DNA of 64,000 nt. Origin: Fodinibius roseus. GTDB taxonomy: Bacteria > Bacteroidota > Rhodothermia > Balneolales > Balneolaceae. A model generated the notes under the pieces. That model made no database searches. It was not told where the DNA came from and saw only the letters and a list, made by a program, of their open reading frames with translations. The translations under genes and the position numbers were made by a program. Shown here piece after piece: positions 8,493 through 16,922 of the stretch (position 1 is the stretch's first letter; every line of letters begins with the position of its first letter). The stretch is taken from positions 50,041 to 114,040 of the forward strand of contig NZ_FQUS01000017.1 of NCBI RefSeq assembly GCF_900129315.1. Reading direction: 5' to 3'.

Positions 8493-9278
8493 TTACTCCC
8501 TGACATCCACTTCCACTTCGGTATAATAAAGCGAAGTAGTAGCTTCAAATCCCGAGCGGGTACCGACCAGCAGCCAAAGGCCGCCCTCAGCGTCGGTCGT
8601 AGCGGTTCGGTTTCCCCCGGAAAGCGTCTTGATCTCATACTGCCACCCCTCCTCGCATTCCCGCGAATTGGCTACGTCACCAATCTCGGTGGCCCGGTAC
8701 CAGCTCTGGGCCTCTCCCTCATATTCTTCTGCGAGGTTCAGGCGATAAAATCCCTCGTCGCGGCTGTCATCCACGATGCGACCGGGCTCTATTCCAGAAG
8801 CGTCAACATGCACGGTCACGGCTTCCCCCGGCGGTCCGCCTGCGCCCACGCATCCCGAGGGAGCAGCCGTAGCAAACGATACGTCAAACGCCAGCTCATA
8901 CGTGGTTTCCGGCTGCAGTCCGCTGATGCGATGCTTTAGAAACATATTCAGATCATCACTGATATTTTTGCCGGACAAATAAAATCCCGTTTCCGTGCTG
9001 TCCAATGGGGCGGGCAGCGGACGATATCCGCTTTCGAGCTCAAAATCATCCTCGCGTCCCACTCCATAGTTGCTGAATAAGGCGGACCAGTCGCCGGGCT
9101 CTTCGTCAAACTGGTACTCGTAGGATTGCTCGGGATCATCAGATCCGGTAAAGGAATCGCATCCGATGTGCTGAAACGACAGGAGAATCAGAAATATAAA
9201 AGAAAGGATCAGTAACGGGGTCGCCCGGGATGAGAAGGAGTTTTGAACGTGATCAACGCTGATGTCAGGGGTTTGCAT
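8493..9278 (-). CDS. Hypothetical exported lipoprotein-like protein
   Basis: 261 residues, not assigned to a family. The N-terminus has a hydrophobic segment (PLLILSFIFLILLSF) ending FQHIGC, a loose lipobox, so the protein is probably a lipoprotein anchored after C40. The mature part is acidic and beta-rich; the stretch FLKHRISGLQPETTYELAFDVSFAT resembles the jelly-roll carbohydrate-binding type fold, and three cysteines could form disulfides. Similar proteins are sparse, lineage-specific surface proteins. Stands alone between the toxin-antitoxin pair and a small membrane protein gene. Confidence 0.7.
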   Translation of the reverse strand: MQTPDISVDHVQNSFSSRATPLLILSFIFLILLSFQHIGCDSFTGSDDPEQSYEYQFDEEPGDWSALFSNYGVGREDDFELESGYRPLPAPLDSTETGFYLSGKNISDDLNMFLKHRISGLQPETTYELAFDVSFATAAPSGCVGAGGPPGEAVTVHVDASGIEPGRIVDDSRDEGFYRLNLAEEYEGEAQSWYRATEIGDVANSRECEEGWQYEIKTLSGGNRTATTDAEGGLWLLVGTRSGFEATTSLYYTEVEVDVRE

Positions 9279-9551
9279 AACCGTTTCGTTTGAAGCAGTT
9301 CGCCTTCTGATTCACTTATCCTACGGGAAGGACCGCCGGATTATTGTACGGAGCGGGGCAACCCGGCCTGACGGACTGTTTCGGACGTCATTGTGCCACT
9401 CGTTTCGGTAATATCGTGCCAATTTCCGCCACTACCACGGTTTGTCGCGGACCGAAACGGATCGGAGGAAGCGTTCCCTTACGCTGTGCCATCCAACCCC
9501 GTCTGGGTGCGGGTTGGGGTCCCTGCTAAACAACCATATAAAACTTCCAAT

Positions 9552-9779
9552 CTATAACTCGCTGCCTGAATCCTCCAGCCTGTCCCTGAATAAGCCGGTT
9601 AATCCGGCGATAGCTGCGGCAGCTCCGACGATGATCATCCACAAGCCCTGGCTCCGTGCGGAAATGCCGAAGAAGGGTTTCGTTTCTGACAGCGGGGACT
9701 GGTATTGCTCGCTGCCGATATAGAGAAGCAGCAATCCGCCGAGGAGTAATATGACCGGGATGGCTTTTTTCATCATCAC
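9552..9779 (-). CDS. DUF3185-like small membrane protein
   Basis: 75 residues with two transmembrane helices (IPVILLLGGLLLLYIG and GLWMIIVGAAAAIAGLTGLF) joined by a polar loop containing SPLSETKPFFGISAR. This two-helix layout with a serine/threonine-rich connecting loop fits DUF3185. The role is unknown. Three consecutive Met codons make the exact start uncertain (9779, 9776 or 9773). Single gene. Confidence 0.7.
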   Translation of the reverse strand: MMMKKAIPVILLLGGLLLLYIGSEQYQSPLSETKPFFGISARSQGLWMIIVGAAAAIAGLTGLFRDRLEDSGSEL

Positions 9780-10015
9780 CTGTTAGTAGAGGATTAAAAT
9801 ATAAAAATGGCAAATTAATAGGTGATTGAAAAGTTATTTCAAACGATCTCTAATATTATACTGACCTCGAAAAGGCGCTGAACGGCTGGATCGGTTTCCT
9901 TTTGGAAATAATAGAATGCTATAACTACTTCAATTGTTATGCCGCATTCTTTGCCGATCAAATCGGGATTCATAGTCTTGTTGGCATGGGGGTGGCCGCT
10001 AAATAGGAATTTTGA

Positions 10016-10654
10016 TCACTTTTCTGAAGTGGCTATTCCAATGCCCAATAAAATATAAACAGTCCCGGAAACCCAGGATTTTACCTTATGAAACAGCGGT
10101 CTACCCGTCAGCCATTCCCCCAGTTTCGAAAAGAAATAAGCCACAATAATGAGGATGGCCGTTCCACAGATATTAAATAAAAGTCCCAATAGAATTATAC
10201 CTGCCGTAAAATAGGAAGAGGCCGGATCAACAAACTGGGGTAAAAATGCCATGAAAAACAAAGCGACTTTTGGGTTAAGCAGGTTCACTAAAATTCCTTT
10301 TTTATAAATTTCTGTCAGACTCTTTGTTTTATTAATTAAAGCATCATTTTGCGTGTTGACATTTTTGTAGGCGTTAAGAATAGCTTTTATGCCCAGGTAC
10401 ACCAGGTAACCCGCTCCAATCCATTTTATAAGTTGAAAGGCCACCGAAGAATAGAAAATAATAGCAGACAAGCCAATAGCAGCGCCTATAATATGAAAAA
10501 GAGAACCTGTTGCGATACCCAGCGAAGAAACGATTCCAGCCATTTTACCCTGGGTTGAACTCCGGGTAGCGACATATATCATATCCGGGCCGGGGCTAAT
10601 ATTGAGGAGTAAGCCGGCTGAAATGAATACGAAAAAGTGTTCTATCCCAAACAT
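10016..10654 (-). CDS. LysE/RhtB-family amino-acid exporter
   Basis: About 212 residues with six predicted membrane helices. The signature ISPGPDMIYVATRSSTQG near the N-terminus, followed by GIATGSLFHIIGAAIGLSAI, is characteristic of LysE/RhtB translocators, which export amino acids such as threonine, homoserine or leucine. Start chosen at MFGIEHFF because the ten residues before it (MDLILNKLTT) are polar and not conserved. FFMAFLPQFVDP is the usual fourth-helix motif. Single gene; the substrate cannot be told. Confidence 0.92.
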   Translation of the reverse strand: MFGIEHFFVFISAGLLLNISPGPDMIYVATRSSTQGKMAGIVSSLGIATGSLFHIIGAAIGLSAIIFYSSVAFQLIKWIGAGYLVYLGIKAILNAYKNVNTQNDALINKTKSLTEIYKKGILVNLLNPKVALFFMAFLPQFVDPASSYFTAGIILLGLLFNICGTAILIIVAYFFSKLGEWLTGRPLFHKVKSWVSGTVYILLGIGIATSEK

Positions 10655-10821
10655 TGTTGTCAATTTATTTAAAATTAAGTCCACCTGATGGCATTGTACC
10701 TAAGTGGCGCACGTAAAAAACTTGAGTTGTTTTGCTGAATATTGAACGTAAAACTAAATATCCTGTGTCGACAGAGAACGGGCGAAGTGTCTCCCCCTTA
10801 AAAGCGGATTATATCCCAGAT

Positions 10822-11664
10822 TCATTTCATATATGAGACTGTTTTTGAAATCAATTGACCCAGCTTTTGATTTCCTGCAATTTTAATTCTTTTCAGGGCT
10901 TCCTGTTCGGTAATATTTTTAGTAAATACGCGCCAGGCGGTATCATCATCCAATTCTATTGTAGTTTTTGCTTCGTCACCATTTGATTCATAAAGTTGCC
11001 ACCGGTTATTTTCTGTGGTCAGAATCCAACTGTTGTCAATGACACCAGTAATATAAATTTCAATCTGCTCATCCGCATTCTTGTCAGCATACTTATCATA
11101 AACGGGTGGAACTCCCCGAATCAACGTATTAAGCAGAGGTGACAACCATTGCTCTCCAACAAGAAGTGGTCTGCCTGTAGCTTCTCTGACTTGCTGCTGG
11201 TGATGCCATTTTTCGGTGTATTCACGGGCGATATCGAACCAGTTCTCAGACTCTGCTTCGCCAGCCCATCCTACACTAAATAATGCAGGGTCTTTAGGGT
11301 CTAAACCTTTTAGATGCTGAATTACTTTTGGAGTAGTAAATTCCGTTAGCTCAATAAGTAATCTCGGGCTCAATCTCTTTGAAGCTCGAACCCAGGTGTT
11401 ATTTAAGTCATTCAAATAATCTACCAGCGACTCGTAGCTATTGATTGGATCAGAGGGATCTTGCATTTTATGATTATCTCTGTGAAGAGACAACCTTCTC
11501 AAATCACCATCAAGCAGGTGAGCAATAACATCTTTTACATTCCATGTTGAACTTGAGGTAGAATACTCCCACTCATCGGTGGATAGTGATTTCAGTAAAG
11601 AGATTAGTTCATGCTGGGTTTTCTCAAAGATTGGAATAGCATCTGTTTCTGGTAAAGGTTGCAT
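10822..11664 (-). CDS. DinB/maleylpyruvate isomerase N-terminal-domain protein
   Basis: 280 residues. The N-terminal four-helix DinB-like bundle is shown by TWNVKDVIAHLLDGDLRRL (metal-ligand His) and by the third-helix EYTEKWHHQQQVREATG, the HxxxH-type ligands of the mycothiol- or bacillithiol-dependent maleylpyruvate isomerase family. A C-terminal alpha/beta domain (about residues 200-280) resembles an SCP2-like lid. The physiological reaction is unknown; members act in thiol-dependent detoxification. Single gene, 169 bases from the SRPBCC gene upstream. Confidence 0.8.
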   Translation of the reverse strand: MQPLPETDAIPIFEKTQHELISLLKSLSTDEWEYSTSSSTWNVKDVIAHLLDGDLRRLSLHRDNHKMQDPSDPINSYESLVDYLNDLNNTWVRASKRLSPRLLIELTEFTTPKVIQHLKGLDPKDPALFSVGWAGEAESENWFDIAREYTEKWHHQQQVREATGRPLLVGEQWLSPLLNTLIRGVPPVYDKYADKNADEQIEIYITGVIDNSWILTTENNRWQLYESNGDEAKTTIELDDDTAWRVFTKNITEQEALKRIKIAGNQKLGQLISKTVSYMK

Positions 11665-11833
11665 CTATACTTTTTGCTACAATTTTGTGTTATAGTGATC
11701 ATTGTGTTTTATGGGTAGGCGGAACAGCTGAAACTTTTTAAAACCTGGTAGCCGTCGGATAGGTGAATCCGAATGTACCATTCGGGCGATTAATAGTGAC
11801 TAACATTCCCGGTTTATTAAAGCTTTCTTATAG

Positions 11834-12340
11834 TTATTGATTGCTTTTAGCGGGCAGTATTTCGGCCAATTCTTGCAGTGTAGCTGTGAACCCTTCCCTG
11901 AAGCCCATTTCCAGTACTGTTTCCAAATCAGAGAGCTTTTCATGCCGGATTTCAACATCTACCGCAGTCAGACCATCCGATTCTGCAAAATCAATGTTCC
12001 AATCCGACTGAGGCATATCCTGGTTTATATTTCCTTCGCTATCGCAAAAACCTGCACGGTATTTCAAATTTGTTTTGGGAGTAATAGATGTGTAATCGGC
12101 AATAGACCAATGTCTTTCTCCTTCCGGACCAACCATGGCGTATAGGCGCCGGCCTCCTTCTCTGAAATCCATTGTCTTGGTTTCAGACTTCCAGGGTTTG
12201 GGCGCCCACCACTGGTCGAGCAGCTCCTTCTCGGTCCAGGCCGCCCACACATGGTTTAATGGAGCCATAAACTCTTTTCTTACTTTTATGGTGTTGTTCT
12301 GCTTATCTACAGAAAAATCTGTCATTAATTTATTCTTCAT
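11834..12340 (-). CDS. SRPBCC/AHSA1-domain protein
   Basis: 168 residues. The fold is indicated by IKVRKEFMAPLNHVWAAWTE and LLDQWWAPKPWKSETKTMDF, then RLYAMVGPEGERHWS, the standard AHSA1/START-like ligand-binding pattern. Its start lies inside the upstream ArsR-type regulator gene (11-base overlap), a very common regulator-effector pairing in which the effector is thought to bind a hydrophobic ligand. The first two Met codons (MKNKLM) are both possible starts; the first is used because of the overlap. Confidence 0.9.
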   Translation of the reverse strand: MKNKLMTDFSVDKQNNTIKVRKEFMAPLNHVWAAWTEKELLDQWWAPKPWKSETKTMDFREGGRRLYAMVGPEGERHWSIADYTSITPKTNLKYRAGFCDSEGNINQDMPQSDWNIDFAESDGLTAVDVEIRHEKLSDLETVLEMGFREGFTATLQELAEILPAKSNQ

Positions 12341-12662
12341 CGTCTTGGTCTTTTAGATTAGTGAGTACTTGGTCAAGCTGATCGAAACGGTCTTCCCAAA
12401 GCTGCCTGAATTGCTGAAGCCACTGGTCTACATCCTTCATTTTTTGAGGACGAATGTAGCAAAACCGCTGCCTCCCTTTTTTTCGCATGACGACCAGGCC
12501 GCTTTCATCCAGTACTTTGATGTGCTGTGAAACAGCGGGGCGGCTCATGTCAAAATTTTCCGCAATGGAATTCAGGTTTAACGGCTTTTTGGCAATCAGG
12601 GACAGTATTTCGCGCCGGGTTGGGTCGGCTATAGCCTGAAAAACATCTCTTCGCTTTTCCAT
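12330..12662 (-). CDS. ArsR-family winged-helix transcriptional regulator
   Basis: 110 residues. The winged helix reads FQAIADPTRREILSLIAKK, the recognition segment NSIAENFDMSRPAVSQHIKVL, and the wing GLVVMRKKGRQRFCYIRP. No metal-binding cysteine pair is present in the recognition helix, so it is the non-metal type usually paired with SRPBCC proteins. Probably represses its own operon through the palindrome just upstream (12675-12720). Leads a two-gene operon with the SRPBCC gene. Confidence 0.93.
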   Translation of the reverse strand: MEKRRDVFQAIADPTRREILSLIAKKPLNLNSIAENFDMSRPAVSQHIKVLDESGLVVMRKKGRQRFCYIRPQKMKDVDQWLQQFRQLWEDRFDQLDQVLTNLKDQDDEE

Positions 12663-12674
12663 ATAAGTCTTTAT

Positions 12675-12720
12675 GTAAGTATTTGATTACATAAATATAA
12701 GCGTAAGCAAATACTTACGC
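12675..12720 (-). promoter_or_regulatory. Palindromic operator ahead of the ArsR-SRPBCC operon
   Basis: GTAAGTATTTG (12675-12685) and its perfect complement CAAATACTTAC (12708-12718) enclose 22 bases. A second perfect inverted repeat overlaps the distal arm: GCGTAAG, six bases, CTTACGC (12701-12720). Both sit 13 to 58 bases upstream of the regulator start, where an autorepressor would bind. The sequence is seen; the regulatory role is inferred. Confidence 0.65.
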
Positions 12721-12986
12721 AAGTTTATTTTTTCTGTTTACTGATTCAACAATGAAAGAGGGAGGGAGGAACTATACGGATAAGTTGCCAAGAGAAGCCC
12801 TATAACATAATCTTATTCACATGACCTCTATGGCACATATTGTGTGTATAAAGTTCAAAAAGGTGGGTACAACATCCCACGTTTCTGCTACAGTTTATCC
12901 CACGCGAAAGGTTAAAGTGGGTTTGTGTCTATGCCCCTTTAGTTACTTTTGGTAGAAGGCTTTAAACCCAAAATATGGTTTTACGC

Positions 12987-13844
12987 TTAAGCGCAGGATG
13001 AAAGGTGCTCGGCAAGTCGATGGATATAAGTGGATATATGGTCTAATTCGTGGATCTCTTTGGGAGCGCGATTATCTTCCAGAATCTTTAAGGCATTGTC
13101 ATAAGTTTTAAACAATTTTTGGTCCCGGGGACGGCTGATAATCAAATCAAATTTAAGATTATCCTTCTCTGCTTTTTCTTTAAACTTATCCAGTCTGCCG
13201 TGCCAGTTTAATGCCTTATTTTCTATTGAATCTTCAAGCTTTAAATCCAAACCAATAGGAGTAACAAGATTGGTGGTCCCGTTATCCCACGCAAAATTAA
13301 ATTTTTGAGATAAATAGGGAGTTTCGATGGTATAATCCCGCTTAATTTCCCGACTATAGTTGAAATTAGTATCTTTCAGTCCCTCTTCGAGCTTGTTAAG
13401 AATATACTTTTCATCCTTTCGTTCACGCTCTTCACGATTCTCATAAACCGAGAGATATTTATCTTTATAAAAGGACAGTGTTTCTTCTGCATCTTCATAT
13501 GTCCCCCTGGTGATATCAGAAAAAAGCAGCGCAGTAGCATCTTCTCTGAGGAAAAATTCTTCGATAATTCCCTGAAAATCAGAAGCTTCAAAAAATTTGG
13601 GATCTCCGGAGAACTTCTTCGTCAGTTTCCGAGCCTGTTTATTAAAGGCATTCAAATATTTCCGAAGAGTATGAACGTTAAAATCGGGATAAAGTTGAGA
13701 AATACGTTGTAACCGCGTGGGATATACAAATTCCACCCTTCCTTCAGTGGGAAGGAAAAAGAGAATACCGACATTTACTTCTTCCGCAAGAAAATAGGAA
13801 TGACGGTATCGAAGCAGACTATATTGAAATTGCTGTTTGTTCAT
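12987..13844 (-). CDS. DUF3037-domain protein, partner of the HipA-like kinase
   Basis: 285 residues. The N-terminal block FQYSLLRYRHSYFLAEEVNVGILFF and the following basic helical region match DUF3037. The C-terminal half has no recognised domain. It overlaps the HipA-like kinase gene upstream by four bases (ATGA), so the two are translationally coupled. DUF3037 proteins are regularly found next to HipA-like kinases; whether they are targets, inhibitors or antitoxins is not established to my knowledge. AT-rich like the kinase gene. The 268 bases downstream of the ArsR operator hold no recognised feature. Confidence 0.82.
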   Translation of the reverse strand: MNKQQFQYSLLRYRHSYFLAEEVNVGILFFLPTEGRVEFVYPTRLQRISQLYPDFNVHTLRKYLNAFNKQARKLTKKFSGDPKFFEASDFQGIIEEFFLREDATALLFSDITRGTYEDAEETLSFYKDKYLSVYENREERERKDEKYILNKLEEGLKDTNFNYSREIKRDYTIETPYLSQKFNFAWDNGTTNLVTPIGLDLKLEDSIENKALNWHGRLDKFKEKAEKDNLKFDLIISRPRDQKLFKTYDNALKILEDNRAPKEIHELDHISTYIHRLAEHLSSCA

Positions 13845-14629
13845 TGTATTGTCCCCTCCACTACATTCATAAAATAGGAGATATCTTGTTTAAGTTCCCG
13901 AAGATACTGTTTAATAACGAGACAGTCATCCGTTTCATATCCCTTATCGAGTAACGCCTCTGCATAATCATCCAAGATATCTATATTTAGACGATGAAAA
14001 AGCTCTCGAAATGTTCCAAATTCAGGTTTATGTCCATATTTTGTCTTTCTGTTTAGGACTTCATAAAAGATGTGATCCTTGAAGCCATACCGGCTTAATA
14101 GCTGTCTGGGTTCAATATCATTCGCCGGAAGCGCAAATGTATGTTCATGATCAATCAAATAGTATTGGTCATCCCTGAGTAGAATATTTGGTTTCTTATT
14201 TCGCCGATCCATGTTCAATACGAGTACATCAAAGGCAAATATAGATTCGATATCATAGTCAGCCAATTCTCTGGTAAGCAACGTCGGGGTATACGTATTA
14301 GCGCCCGGGATAAATTTAGATCCGAAAGCAAATCTTGTATGCTTCCGCTCTAATTTTTTTTCAAGTCCAGGCGGTAATGATTCTTTAAACGCTTCATCCA
14401 AGGTGATTAATGCAAAGTCCGGTGTAGAAAGACCAAGCTCTCCTGCGAGTACGCTTGTATAAATTTCTCTGCTAAGTGCATTCTGTTGTTCAATATCACG
14501 ATGTACGAAAAATTTTGTGACATATGAGGCTAATCCATCTTCTGTTTTTACTGTAAGCAACCACGGAATATTTCTACCACCAACCACTTCTCTCTCAAAC
14601 GTTAACGCTTCATAGACAGCTAAGGACAT
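13841..14629 (-). CDS. HipA-like protein kinase (HipA_2 type)
   Basis: 262 residues, shorter than HipA (about 440), lacking the HipA N-subdomain. Kinase features are visible: a candidate ATP lysine K39 (SYVTKFFV), the catalytic-loop-like LNMDRRNKKPNILL (D141, N148), and the metal-binding D160 in LIDHEHTFALP, which replaces DFG. FGSKFIPGAN near residue 103 is also typical. Forms a coupled pair with the DUF3037 gene. No HipB-like helix-turn-helix antitoxin lies beside it. Possible toxin-like or defence kinase; the substrate is unknown. Confidence 0.85.
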   Translation of the reverse strand: MSLAVYEALTFEREVVGGRNIPWLLTVKTEDGLASYVTKFFVHRDIEQQNALSREIYTSVLAGELGLSTPDFALITLDEAFKESLPPGLEKKLERKHTRFAFGSKFIPGANTYTPTLLTRELADYDIESIFAFDVLVLNMDRRNKKPNILLRDDQYYLIDHEHTFALPANDIEPRQLLSRYGFKDHIFYEVLNRKTKYGHKPEFGTFRELFHRLNIDILDDYAEALLDKGYETDDCLVIKQYLRELKQDISYFMNVVEGTIQ

Positions 14630-14953
14630 ATTTTTCCATCAACTCGTTTAATTATCCTCAACTATTTTATTAAACTTGTTTCTTTATTCAAAGAATGACT
14701 TCTGATGATTAAAATGATCCTGTACGGAACGCAGCCGTTAAGTGGCTGCCCTACCCCCCCACCGCAGCGTCAAATATCCGGACGAATCCAGCTCGACCAA
14801 ATGGCCAAAGGGTTCGCACGCCCCCCCTGTAACATTCCATGCCAGATGGATTTCCTGCATTTCCTCTTATACTAACTAATCTAATAGCTAAGGGCTTCTT
14901 AAGTTAAGCTTTTAAAGAGGAGCTTCTCTTAGCTTATTCAATAAGACCCTAAT
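14630..14953. other. Intergenic region with a weak hairpin
   Basis: 324 bases between the kinase start and the stop of the next gene upstream on the same strand. AGCTAAG (14886-14892) and CTTAGCT (14938-14944) form a 7-base inverted repeat with further partial pairing inside, 10 to 68 bases past the 14954 stop. It lacks a T-run, so it is at most a weak terminator. A C-run and G/C-rich patch (14750-14825) was not identified. Confidence 0.35.
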
Positions 14954-16669
14954 TTATTCAACGGAACGCAGAATAAATCGTTGTTCTTCTCCTGATTCAA
15001 GGGAAACAGTTACGCCATCTAATAACTCATTTCCTTTATGGCTGGTTTGCTCATTTGTCAAAAGATTAACAAGAATATAGTCTTTATCTTTCTCAACCGT
15101 AAACCATTCAGCAAACTGATTAATGCGCGGCCAATCGAGGGGTAAGTTTAAATAATATCGATGCCGTGGACGATCAAAAATAAGCTTCCCCGACCAATTT
15201 TCATCGGCCGATAGATTGATAAAGAGCTCGTCTTCCTTTTGTATAGCCCCGTAAACCACATCTTTCCGCCATGGCTGTATACTTGTACCCTTTGTTTTCC
15301 ACATCGCATACATCATCGATGTCCGGGCAAAATTGCCATCCCCATGCCATCCTTCAATGATGCCTGATTCCCTCCACTGTCCTTCAGGGTCATGTGTCCA
15401 GGCCGAATCTTGTTTACTCCACATAGTCTGGATTTGTCGGTCCATCCATTTTGCAGTTGAAGAGACAGGTTCGCGGTTATACAGATATAAAACACCTTCA
15501 ATCACATCTGCGTCACCGTCAGCACTTCCATTTTCCCAATCATAGTCCCCGTAGCCCGAAATCGCATTAAGCCCAGCAAGTGTTGCGTTGTGATAAGACT
15601 CAACATTATCTAATTGATATATTGTATAATAGGCATTTAATATGTAACCAAAAGTGTCGGTCAATCCATCATTTAACACTTCACCTGTCTGTGGATTTAT
15701 CACATTATAAAATAACCCATCATCATTGCGTCCGACTTCAAGAATACGATCAAGCATTTCATATAATGGATCTTGGTATATCCGTGCCTTTTCAGGGCGA
15801 GCATAATGAACAGTAGCGTAAAGCTCAGTAAGTCCGGCCACAATTTCTCCGCCGTGATCGCGCAAACGTAGCCGATCGAAGTCACGCGTTGGGTGGTGAT
15901 CTTCCAGTAAATAATAATCGCCAAGCCGAATTGCATATTCAAGATATTCTTCATTCTGTGTCATCCAATAAATCCGTGACAGGACCTGTAGCAACTCACC
16001 ATTTACTTCATAGTTAGTCGAAGGAATAAAACCTGAAGGGGTTTTGACCGATGCATGCTCCCAGATATCGTCCATAATACCGATCATTCGTGCGTGCCAT
16101 GGTGTTTGTCCCAATAGTTCAACAATCGTAATCAGCCCATCTTTAATATACTCAGAGGCTCCAAAAATAATGCGATCAAGGTCTGGTTTTTCATTATTGA
16201 AATCACCCTTTGAAAACGAATAGGTGTCGGGTAAACGATCGATCCTGGAAGTTAAGGCTGTTTCGGTAAACAAGATTTCCTGCATTCGTCCATTAAACAG
16301 TTCCTGATTGGTAAAATAGGACGTAAGCACGAGAAAGGGATAATTATCAGCTGCTGAATCCTTGGCATTCCAGATATCCTGAGAATCAGAGTCATAAAGT
16401 CTTACCGGGAGAAGTCCCGTCCGTGCATCTGTAAAAGTAAGCCAACTGGACATAAGCCGCTGAGAGCGCATAAATGCCTCATTTGCTAATTTCCCATTCT
16501 GTGCAGCTTTCTTAAAAGTTTCTTTATTCCTACTGTCTTCAGGGGCTGATTTAAAAGAGCATGAAGAAAATATCATAAGAAAACATACAAACAGGAGGAA
16601 AAATACTGTGTTGCTCATTATTTTTATTTCATAAAACACTGTTTTACTAAATTTATTATTTTTCATCAT
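14954..16669 (-). CDS. Exported lipoprotein with alpha/alpha-barrel (glycosidase-like) features
   Basis: 571 residues. A signal segment (NTVFFLLFVCFLMIFSSC) ends in a lipobox-like SSC, so it is probably a surface or periplasmic lipoprotein. The body is mostly helical with repeated aromatic and acidic segments (GLLPVRLYDSDSQDIWNAKD, LRDHGGEIVAGLTELYATVH, DTFGYILNAYYTIYQ), a pattern of (alpha/alpha)6 barrels used by many glycoside hydrolases and lyases. No specific GH family could be assigned. An alternative start is 16618. Divergent from the GH43 fusion gene next door, so a role in polysaccharide use is suggested but not shown. Confidence 0.72.
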   Translation of the reverse strand: MMKNNKFSKTVFYEIKIMSNTVFFLLFVCFLMIFSSCSFKSAPEDSRNKETFKKAAQNGKLANEAFMRSQRLMSSWLTFTDARTGLLPVRLYDSDSQDIWNAKDSAADNYPFLVLTSYFTNQELFNGRMQEILFTETALTSRIDRLPDTYSFSKGDFNNEKPDLDRIIFGASEYIKDGLITIVELLGQTPWHARMIGIMDDIWEHASVKTPSGFIPSTNYEVNGELLQVLSRIYWMTQNEEYLEYAIRLGDYYLLEDHHPTRDFDRLRLRDHGGEIVAGLTELYATVHYARPEKARIYQDPLYEMLDRILEVGRNDDGLFYNVINPQTGEVLNDGLTDTFGYILNAYYTIYQLDNVESYHNATLAGLNAISGYGDYDWENGSADGDADVIEGVLYLYNREPVSSTAKWMDRQIQTMWSKQDSAWTHDPEGQWRESGIIEGWHGDGNFARTSMMYAMWKTKGTSIQPWRKDVVYGAIQKEDELFINLSADENWSGKLIFDRPRHRYYLNLPLDWPRINQFAEWFTVEKDKDYILVNLLTNEQTSHKGNELLDGVTVSLESGEEQRFILRSVE

Positions 16670-16922
16670 TTTAATGATTATGCTTTTTAAAAGCTATTTA
16701 TATATAACGCATGGAGCGGTTAAATTATAATGTTTAAAAAATAAAAAAAGCCATGCAGAAGCCTTTGATAACCAGGAATTTTATTCAAAGTCAAGGCAGA
16801 GGGAGGTTGGAATCGCAGCATATTAGCCCATATGTAAGAATTTCAACCGACCGATAACGCCGACATTGACCAAAAAAACGGTCTTGCAAAGCGCTCTCGT
16901 AACTATTAAACCCGGTATTTTG

